DNA from: CAG-552 sp964516925
Lineage (GTDB): Bacteria; Bacillota; Clostridia; Christensenellales; Pumilibacteraceae
NCBI GenBank assembly: GCA_964516925.1
Contig: CAZEXL010000006.1
Span: forward strand, 3,700-67,699
Length of the DNA stretch: 64,000 bases
Reading direction: 5' to 3'
The translations under genes and the position numbers were made by a program. Positions 58,810-64,000 of the stretch are shown here, piece after piece. A model generated the notes under the pieces. That model was not told where the DNA came from and did no database searches. It saw nothing but the letters and a program-made list of their open reading frames with translations. Within the stretch, counting starts at the first letter, position 1. Each line of letters starts with the position of its first letter.

Positions 58810-58830
58810 TTTTATATTTAAAGGGTTAAT

Positions 58831-59952
58831 ATGGAACAAAACTTTAGTTACAAAGTAATACACACATGCAAACAAACCGGTGCGAGAGTTGGCGAGTTGA
58901 CTACGCCGCACGGCAAGATTCTTACGCCGGTGTTTATGCCCGTAGGCACGCAAGCAACGGTAAAATCGCTTTCGCCCGAAGAATTAAAGCGGGCAAATGC
59001 GTCCATCGTTTTGTCGAATACTTACCATTTGTATATGCGCCCCGGTCATAAGCTTGTTGAAGCGGCAGGCGGATTGCATAAATTTATGGCGTGGAATAAA
59101 CCGATTCTTACCGATAGCGGAGGATTTCAGGTTTTTTCGTTGGCGGAACTAAATAAAATTTCGGACGACGGAGTCGTTTTTCGTTCACATCTGGATGGCT
59201 CAAAACACTTTTTCACGCCCGAAAAATCAATGGAAATACAGGAATCGCTTGGTGCCGATATTATCATGGCGTTTGATCAATGCACAAAATACGGAACTTC
59301 GTACAATGATTCAAAAGCCGCTATGGAACGCACGCTTTTTTGGCTGGAACGTTGCGCAAAATATAAATCTCGCTCCGATCAAATGCTTTTCCCGATAGTC
59401 CAAGGTAATATGTATAAAGATCTTAGAATAGAATCGGCTAAGCGAACCGCCGAGTTTGCAAAGTGCGGTATTGCAATAGGTGGCTTAAGCGTAGGGGAAC
59501 CTAAAGAATTAATGTACGAGCTATTGGACGATATTCGTCCGTATTTGCCTGAAAATATGCCGCGTTACCTTATGGGGGTCGGCAGTCCGGATTGCCTTGT
59601 AGAAGGGTTTATGCGAGGTATCGATATGATGGACTGTGTTTTGCCTACAAGGATCGCTCGTAATGGGACTGCGTTTACTTCTACCGGTAAAGTTGTTGTT
59701 CGTAATGCATCATATAAAGAAGATTTTTCGCCGCTTGACGAAAATTGTGATTGTTATTGCTGCACAAACTACAGCAAGGCATATTTACGACACCTTGTAA
59801 ATGCCGACGAAATTTTAGGCGGTCGAATGTTAAGCTTGCATAATATTACATATCTTATTAGGCTAACCGAGAGAATAAGAGAAGCAATAATGCAAGACAG
59901 ATACGGCGATTTTTGCGAAGAATTTCGCCAAAGCGCAGAGTATAGAAACTAA
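58831..59952 (+). CDS. tgt: Queuine/preQ1 tRNA-ribosyltransferase
   Basis: 373 residues. Catalytic segments are ILTDSGGFQVFSLA (first Asp), GIAIGGLSVGEPKELMYELL and MDCVLPTRIARNG (second Asp). A zinc site is present in CDCYCCTNYSKAYLRHL. It exchanges guanine 34 for preQ1 in tRNAs with GUN anticodons; QueA upstream continues the pathway. AAAGGGTTAAT precedes the ATG. The secDF/yajC genes that often follow are not here. Confidence 0.98.
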   Translation: MEQNFSYKVIHTCKQTGARVGELTTPHGKILTPVFMPVGTQATVKSLSPEELKRANASIVLSNTYHLYMRPGHKLVEAAGGLHKFMAWNKPILTDSGGFQVFSLAELNKISDDGVVFRSHLDGSKHFFTPEKSMEIQESLGADIIMAFDQCTKYGTSYNDSKAAMERTLFWLERCAKYKSRSDQMLFPIVQGNMYKDLRIESAKRTAEFAKCGIAIGGLSVGEPKELMYELLDDIRPYLPENMPRYLMGVGSPDCLVEGFMRGIDMMDCVLPTRIARNGTAFTSTGKVVVRNASYKEDFSPLDENCDCYCCTNYSKAYLRHLVNADEILGGRMLSLHNITYLIRLTERIREAIMQDRYGDFCEEFRQSAEYRN

Positions 59953-59998
59953 TGCGATGAAAAAATTTTTATTTTTTTATTTTTAAGCGTTAAATTGC

Positions 59999-60027
59999 TT
60001 GCAAATATTTCTAATATTTTATATAAT
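59999..60027 (+). promoter_or_regulatory. Promoter of rplS
   Basis: TTGCAA (59999-60004), 17 nt, TATAAT (60022-60027). The 70-nt leader (60034-60102) contains GACTCGTATG...AAGAACATTACG, which may be an L19-type leader; I cannot assign a fold. Confidence 0.8.
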
Positions 60028-60102
60028 GTATAGGTTGTGACTCGTATGTTCCGCTGGTTGAAAGATTGCAATCAAGAACATTACGCAAAAGGAGGTATAG
60101 TC

Positions 60103-60444
60103 ATGGATATTATTAAGCAGTTAGAAAAAGAGTATATGAAGAGCGAAGTTCCCGAATTCAGCGTTGGCGACACCGTAAGAGTTTACGTTAAGGTTGTCGA
60201 AGGAAATCGTGAAAGACTTCAGGCATACGAAGGTATAGCAATTGCTCGTAAGCACGGCGGTCTTAACGAAACCTTTACCGTAAGACGTGTTTCGTTCGGT
60301 GTCGGTATTGAAAGAACGTTCCCGTTGCATTCGCCTCGTATCGATCGTATCGAAGTTGTAAAGAAAGGTCGCGTTCGTAGAGCTAAGCTTTATTACTTGC
60401 GTAATCTTTCCGGCAAGGCAGCTAAGATTGTAGAAAAGAAATAA
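60103..60444 (+). CDS. rplS: 50S ribosomal protein bL19
   Basis: 113 residues: MDIIKQLEKEYMKSEVPEF, then VGDTVRVYVKVVEGNRERLQ and RVSFGVGIERTFPLHSPRID. The start is the ATG at 60103 with AAGGAGG about 7 nt upstream; a longer frame from 60037 lies in the leader. In most bacteria rplS lies between trmD and rbgA. Here trmD-rbgA (33756-35269) lacks it and rplS stands alone 26 kb further on, with its own promoter and terminator. Confidence 0.97.
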   Translation: MDIIKQLEKEYMKSEVPEFSVGDTVRVYVKVVEGNRERLQAYEGIAIARKHGGLNETFTVRRVSFGVGIERTFPLHSPRIDRIEVVKKGRVRRAKLYYLRNLSGKAAKIVEKK

Positions 60445-60458
60445 TTTTTCAAAAAAAG

Positions 60459-60489
60459 AAGCTTGCATTTACTGCAAGCTTTTAATTTT
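60459..60489 (+). terminator. Terminator of rplS
   Basis: AAGCTTGCA (60459-60467) pairs perfectly with TGCAAGCTT (60473-60481), then TTAATTTTT. Confidence 0.92.
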
Positions 60490-60549
60490 TACGAATAACG
60501 GACAATTTTGCTAATTGTTCGTTTTTTTATTTTTTATATTTGCAAATCC

Positions 60550-60578
60550 TTGACAAATTATTATCTTTCCTTTAAAAT
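60550..60578 (+). promoter_or_regulatory. Promoter of the surface lipoprotein leader
   Basis: TTGACA (60550-60555), 17 nt, TAAAAT (60573-60578). The start is expected near 60584-60586, exactly where a 21-nt inverted repeat begins. Confidence 0.8.
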
Positions 60579-60583
60579 GATAA

Positions 60584-60716
60584 TACCACACTATTGCAAA
60601 TACCCTTTATAGCCAAAAAAGGGGTTTTTTGCCGTTTTCTGCGATAAATCATATTGGTAGCAATATGACTTTCGCAACATAATATCGCTGAAAATGGTAT
60701 TTGAAATAGTGTGGTA
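60584..60716 (+). promoter_or_regulatory. Large structured leader (or MITE-like palindrome) before the lipoprotein gene
   Basis: Outer arms 60584-60604 and 60696-60716 match over 20 of 21 positions. Inside lie an A6-GGGG-T6 hairpin (60615-60630) and a helix GTTTTC/GCGATA (60634-60646) with TATCGC/GAAAAT (60683-60695) carrying an apical hairpin CATATTG (60650-60656) / CAATATG (60661-60667). Together they give a three-way-junction layout. An intrinsic terminator follows at 60740-60772, so the arrangement is promoter, folded leader, terminator, gene. It fits no riboswitch class I recognise. A small inserted palindromic element is the main alternative. Confidence 0.65.
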
Positions 60717-60739
60717 ACTATGCGAGATGAATATTCTAC

Positions 60740-60772
60740 AGTGTCGTCTCGTATAGGTGACGACACTTTTTT
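60740..60772 (+). terminator. Leader terminator before the surface lipoprotein gene
   Basis: AGTGTCGTC (60740-60748) pairs perfectly with GACGACACT (60759-60767), then a run of T. It lies between the promoter and the ATG at 60792, so full-length mRNA needs read-through or antitermination. Confidence 0.9.
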
Positions 60773-60791
60773 ATTTATAAAGGAGGATATT

Positions 60792-63683
60792 ATGAAAGGT
60801 GGCAAAAAACTGCTTTTAACTTTCGCAATGCTTATCTTACTTTTAACTTTAACTTGTTCATGTTTAACGGCTTGCGAATATTTTAAGGGCGACAAAGGCG
60901 ACAAGGGTGACGACGGTAAATCGGCATATCAAGTTGCTGTTGAAAATGGGTATAGCGGAAGTCAAATCGAGTGGCTTGCTTCGCTTGTAGGCGAAACGGG
61001 CGCGCGTGGTGAAACGGGAGCAGTTGGTGCTGCGGGTAAATCGGCATACGAGCTTGCTGTAGAAAACGGATATGTTGGTTCTGAAGCAGAATGGCTAACT
61101 TCTCTTATCGGTGAAACCGGGGCGCAAGGCTCAAACGGCAAATCGGCATACGAGCTTGCTGTTGCAAACGGATACGAAGGAACACTTGTTGAGTGGCTTG
61201 ATTCCATAAGAGGCGACAAGGGAGAAACCGGAGACAAGGGCGATAAGGGTGACAAAGGAGAAACCGGCGAATCGGCGTATGAAGTAGCTGTTGCAAACGG
61301 ATACGAAGGTTCTGAAACCGAGTGGCTTTCTTCGCTAGTTGGTAAGACCGGTGCTTCGGGTAAGTCGGCGTACGAGCTTGCCGTAGAAAACGGATATGAT
61401 GGTTCGGTTCAAGATTGGCTTGCTTCACTAGTTGGCAAAAACGGAAACGACGGCGAATCTGCATACGCTCTGGCTCTTAAAAAGGGTTATGAAGGAACGG
61501 AAGAAGATTGGCTTGCTTCGCTTGTAGGACCTAAAGGCGACAAAGGTGACAAGGGTGACCAAGGTGATAAAGGTGACAAAGGCGATAAAGGCGATAACGG
61601 AGCGACGTGGCTAAGCGGCAATACTGAGCCGTCTTCGGACGTCGGCGTAGATAACGACTTTTATTATGATTCTTCAACGTGCAACGTCTACAAAAAGCTC
61701 GACGGAGTATGGGGCGTTGTCGGCAGCTTTAAGGGCGATAAAGGTGACAAGGGAGAAACCGGAGACAAAGGCGATAAAGGCGACCAAGGCGAAACCGGAG
61801 TGGGCATAAGTAACGTTGTAATCGATTACACCGGCAGAGTCGTTATAACCATGACAAACGGTGACACGTACACTATCGACGTTGAAGCTTCGTGCCTTCA
61901 TGAATCGTTCACTTCATCGATAACTGCTCCGACTTGTTCGGAACGCGGATATACAACATATTCTTGTACAAATTGCGGATATAAATATATTAATGATTAT
62001 ACACAGCCTACGGGACATCATTACTACAACAGATATTGCGTGTATTGTGACGAAGAAGAAACGTTTGGCAATATCGAAGTTGACACATCATGGCTATATT
62101 ATTATCCGTATAAAATTAAGAACGATCAACAGCTTGCAGGGCTTGCGTATTTGGTTAACAACGGTAATACCTTTTCGGGTTCTACGATAATCCTTAGCGC
62201 AGACATAGACCTTAATAATGCCGAATGGATTCCTATCGGTACGGAAGAATATCCGTTTGCGGGTACATTTGACGGTCAGAATTTAACGATTTCAAATCTT
62301 AAAATCGGAAACAGCGAACTAAAAAATTACATAGGCTTATTCGGTAACGTAAGCGGAACGATAAAAAACGTAAAAATTGAAAACGCAAATATTAATACCG
62401 ACACAACCGGCCAATATATCGGAATTGCTTGCGGATATTCCAGCGGAGAGATTAGCGGAATTACTACAAGCGGATATTTAACCGCAACGAAGGCAACGTA
62501 CGTAGGTGGAATATGCGGATATAACGGTACCAGCGGAAGCGCGTCGTACACTGGACTAATAAATAAAGCAAATGTAACGGCAAAGACATATGTAGGCGGC
62601 GTAATGGGCGCAATGTATAATAGTTATTATTCAGGTTCTGATTATACAATAAATATATCCGAAAGCAGTAACAGTGGAGTAATAACGGCAACGGGATCTT
62701 ACGTAGGCGGTTTGTTCGGATATTTATATGGAACCAATAGTTACAGTTCTTCTCGCGCGGCGGTAATACACATGACCGATTTAAACAACAGCGGAAACGT
62801 AACGACGGACGGAGATTACGTAGGCGGAATTTGCGGTTATGTATATGCCGAAAGTTCGTCAAGTTCATCGTCGTACATTCAGAATTCGTCAAGCACTTCT
62901 AGCATTACCGCAAAAGCTTACGTGGGTGCGATAGGCGGCATGATGGAAAACGTAACGATTAAATCGTGTGAAAACAAAGGATCTATCGTAACTGCGACTA
63001 AGTACGTTACCGACGACGTAAGCAAGGCTTACCTTGGCGGTTACGTAGGTTACGGATACAGCATATCCGATTGCGATAATGCGATAGATATAACTTACGA
63101 GTATTCTGCGTATTACGTAGGCGGTTTTGCAGGCTATTTAACCGGTGCAGTCAATAATTGTGAAAACAGCGGAACTATTACCGCAACGAAGGCAACGTAC
63201 GTAGGTGGAATATGCGGATATAACGGTACCAGCGGAAGCGCGTCGTACACTGGACTAATAAATAAAGCAAATGTAACGGCAAAGACATATGTAGGCGGCG
63301 TAATGGGCGCAATGTATAATAGTTATTATTCAGGTTCTGATTATACAATAAATATATCCGAAAGCAGTAACAGTGGAGTAATAACGGCAACGGGATCTTA
63401 CGTAGGCGGTTTGTTCGGATATTTATATGGAACCAATAGTTACAGTTCTTCTCGCGCGGCGGTAATACACATGACCGATTTAAACAACAGCGGAAACGTA
63501 ACGACGGACGGAGATTACGTAGGCGGAATTTGCGGTTATGTATATGCCGAAAGTTCGTCAAGTTCATCGTCGTACATTCAGAATTCGTCGAATACCGGTA
63601 CTATAACTTCCGATCAATTTTATTGCAACTCTATATTCGGTATTAATATGGGCTCGTATATAGAACAAAGAGATTGCGAATAG
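60792..63683 (+). CDS. Collagen-like, GLUG-repeat surface lipoprotein
   Basis: 963 residues. A lipoprotein signal with lipobox LTAC (Cys28) is followed by Gly-X-Y collagen-like tracts (GDKGDKGD type) broken by six copies of a 24-residue unit, for example KSAYELAVENGYVGSEAEWL. A unit with TWLSGNTEPSSD and a second Gly-X-Y tract, a Cys-rich module (CLHES...TYSCTNCGYKYI), and GLUG-type beta-helix repeats (about 455-960; ATYVGGICGYN, SYVGGLFGYLYG) complete it. The ATG at 60792 has AGGAGG 5 nt before it; 60711 is rejected. It is anchored by lipid at the N-terminus with no C-terminal sorting signal. Likely an adhesin or spore/cell-surface filament; function unproven. Confidence 0.85.
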   Translation: MKGGKKLLLTFAMLILLLTLTCSCLTACEYFKGDKGDKGDDGKSAYQVAVENGYSGSQIEWLASLVGETGARGETGAVGAAGKSAYELAVENGYVGSEAEWLTSLIGETGAQGSNGKSAYELAVANGYEGTLVEWLDSIRGDKGETGDKGDKGDKGETGESAYEVAVANGYEGSETEWLSSLVGKTGASGKSAYELAVENGYDGSVQDWLASLVGKNGNDGESAYALALKKGYEGTEEDWLASLVGPKGDKGDKGDQGDKGDKGDKGDNGATWLSGNTEPSSDVGVDNDFYYDSSTCNVYKKLDGVWGVVGSFKGDKGDKGETGDKGDKGDQGETGVGISNVVIDYTGRVVITMTNGDTYTIDVEASCLHESFTSSITAPTCSERGYTTYSCTNCGYKYINDYTQPTGHHYYNRYCVYCDEEETFGNIEVDTSWLYYYPYKIKNDQQLAGLAYLVNNGNTFSGSTIILSADIDLNNAEWIPIGTEEYPFAGTFDGQNLTISNLKIGNSELKNYIGLFGNVSGTIKNVKIENANINTDTTGQYIGIACGYSSGEISGITTSGYLTATKATYVGGICGYNGTSGSASYTGLINKANVTAKTYVGGVMGAMYNSYYSGSDYTINISESSNSGVITATGSYVGGLFGYLYGTNSYSSSRAAVIHMTDLNNSGNVTTDGDYVGGICGYVYAESSSSSSSYIQNSSSTSSITAKAYVGAIGGMMENVTIKSCENKGSIVTATKYVTDDVSKAYLGGYVGYGYSISDCDNAIDITYEYSAYYVGGFAGYLTGAVNNCENSGTITATKATYVGGICGYNGTSGSASYTGLINKANVTAKTYVGGVMGAMYNSYYSGSDYTINISESSNSGVITATGSYVGGLFGYLYGTNSYSSSRAAVIHMTDLNNSGNVTTDGDYVGGICGYVYAESSSSSSSYIQNSSNTGTITSDQFYCNSIFGINMGSYIEQRDCE
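62481..62890 (+). repeat. 410-bp direct repeat, copy 1
   Basis: Identical, as far as I can read, to 63180-63589. The offset is 699 bp (233 codons), so the reading frame is kept. It covers GLUG repeats of the surface lipoprotein. Confidence 0.95.
63180..63589 (+). repeat. 410-bp direct repeat, copy 2
   Basis: Second copy of 62481-62890 with no difference seen. Flanks diverge at once on both sides. It indicates a very recent in-frame duplication or gene conversion. Confidence 0.95.
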
Positions 63684-63714
63684 TATTACAGCTTATTTTA
63701 AAGCTCATAAGGGA

Positions 63715-63748
63715 AGGGACCGAATTTTGATTCGGTCTCTCTTCTTAT
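63715..63748 (+). terminator. Terminator of the surface lipoprotein gene
   Basis: AGGGACCGAAT (63715-63725) pairs with ATTCGGTCTCT (63730-63740) with one G-U pair, and a pyrimidine-rich tail TCTTCTTATT follows. Confidence 0.75.
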
Positions 63749-63772
63749 TGCGTAAATATCGCTACGATATGC

Positions 63773-63802
63773 TTGAAATATTCATTTGTTTTGTGTTATA
63801 AT
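63773..63802 (+). promoter_or_regulatory. Promoter of the last partial gene
   Basis: TTGAAA (63773-63778), 18 nt, TATAAT (63797-63802). The leader contains a stem GTCAGCAT (63858-63865) / ATGCTGAC (63890-63897) ahead of the ATG at 63918. Confidence 0.75.
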
Positions 63803-63917
63803 GCTTTTAGTTAATATTGCAATTAGCAAATTTGCAAGCTCAAATAAAGATAAAAGTGTCAGCATTTTTTCGAAACTGATTCCTTTTTGATGCTGACCGA
63901 AATAGGAGTAAAACGCA

Positions 63918-64000
63918 ATGAGGAAAAATAGAAAAACAATAGTTGTCTTATGCGCAATTTTGATTTTTTGCAGTATTGTAGGGATTGTTTTATATCAAAA
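63918..64000 (+). CDS. Membrane or secreted protein, 5' end (partial)
   Basis: Only 27 codons are visible: MRKNRKTIVVLCAILIFCSI and IVGIVLYQ. A basic N-terminus followed by one hydrophobic helix reads as a signal peptide or anchor. TAGGAG lies 9 nt before the ATG. It may be another surface protein following the lipoprotein gene, but too little is visible to say. Confidence 0.75.
   Translation, partial: MRKNRKTIVVLCAILIFCSIVGIVLYQ

Noticed and set aside
60711..60791. GTG start of the surface lipoprotein
   Set aside because: It falls in the inverted repeat and the terminator. The ATG at 60792 has AGGAGG and starts a proper lipoprotein signal.
61105..61464. Arginine-rich minus-strand frame antisense to the collagen-like region
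   Set aside because: It is a shadow of the low-complexity Gly-X-Y repeats on the other strand; the same holds for frames at 62464-62892 and 63178-63567.
62481..63589. Insertion sequence or composite element suggested by long direct repeats
   Set aside because: The repeats are inside one reading frame, encode GLUG modules and have no transposase or terminal inverted repeats.
1..64000. CRISPR array, rRNA operon, prophage or conjugative element
   Set aside because: No regular short repeats with spacers, no rRNA signatures and no structural phage or transfer genes were seen.

Overview
The window is an AT-rich chromosomal segment from a spore-forming, low-GC Gram-positive bacterium, most likely an uncultured member of the class Clostridia. 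The evidence is the spoVAC-spoVAD-spoVAE cluster followed by a YunB-type sporulation gene, two T-box leaders on aminoacyl-tRNA synthetase genes, the ylxM-ffh-rpsP-khpA-rimM-trmD-rbgA-rnhB-yraN order, Gram-positive promoters (TTGACA, 17 bp, TATAAT) and strong AGGAGG ribosome binding sites. Nearly everything is on the + strand, as expected of a leading-strand region. The species cannot be named from this sequence alone.

Layout. 1-2337: tail of spoVA and yunB. 2350-12852: T-box(Phe)-pheS-pheT, a U32 peptidase, mutS2, a cysteine desulfurase and thiI (tRNA thiolation). 12799-14751 (minus): a class A penicillin-binding protein whose end overlaps thiI. 14856-22792: miaB-mutS-mutL-miaA and a YnbB-like PLP enzyme (tRNA A37 modification plus mismatch repair). 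22807-24062 (minus): an islet of small unrecognised genes and a Spo0A-like DNA-binding protein without a receiver domain. 24154-24228: tRNA-Trp. 24351-26321: rnhA, a TVP38-type membrane protein and a solitary pilin-like protein. 26512-30883: lon-engB, a cysteine-containing unknown protein and a phosphoesterase. 31018-36232: the SRP, ribosome-assembly and RNase HII operon. 36288-43711: alr, a folate enzyme, rsmD, coaD, DAHP synthase, tmcAL, pta and ackA. 43714-44424: comFC. 44683-49774: an accessory operon led by a TetR-family regulator (isochorismatase, DUF3795-like, flavin reductase, YjdF-like, GNAT, hydrolase fusion, flavodoxin fusion). 49831-53324: T-box(Thr)-thrS and infC-rpmI-rplT. 53358-59952: rRNA methyltransferase, yebC, radC, ruvCAB, queA, tgt. 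60103-60444: rplS, away from its usual trmD neighbourhood. 60550-63683: a long structured leader and a collagen-like/GLUG surface lipoprotein. 63918-64000: start of a membrane or secreted protein.

Most of the window is housekeeping. The points that stand out are at the RNA level and in the small accessory parts. These are terminators that share bases with coding sequence, promoters or ribosome binding sites (12911, 29463, 30108, 40215, 53330), a three-way-junction-like leader or MITE-like palindrome in front of the collagen-like lipoprotein gene, a perfect 410-bp internal repeat in that gene, and the minus-strand islet at 22807-24062. No complete mobile element, CRISPR array, phage or rRNA operon is seen.
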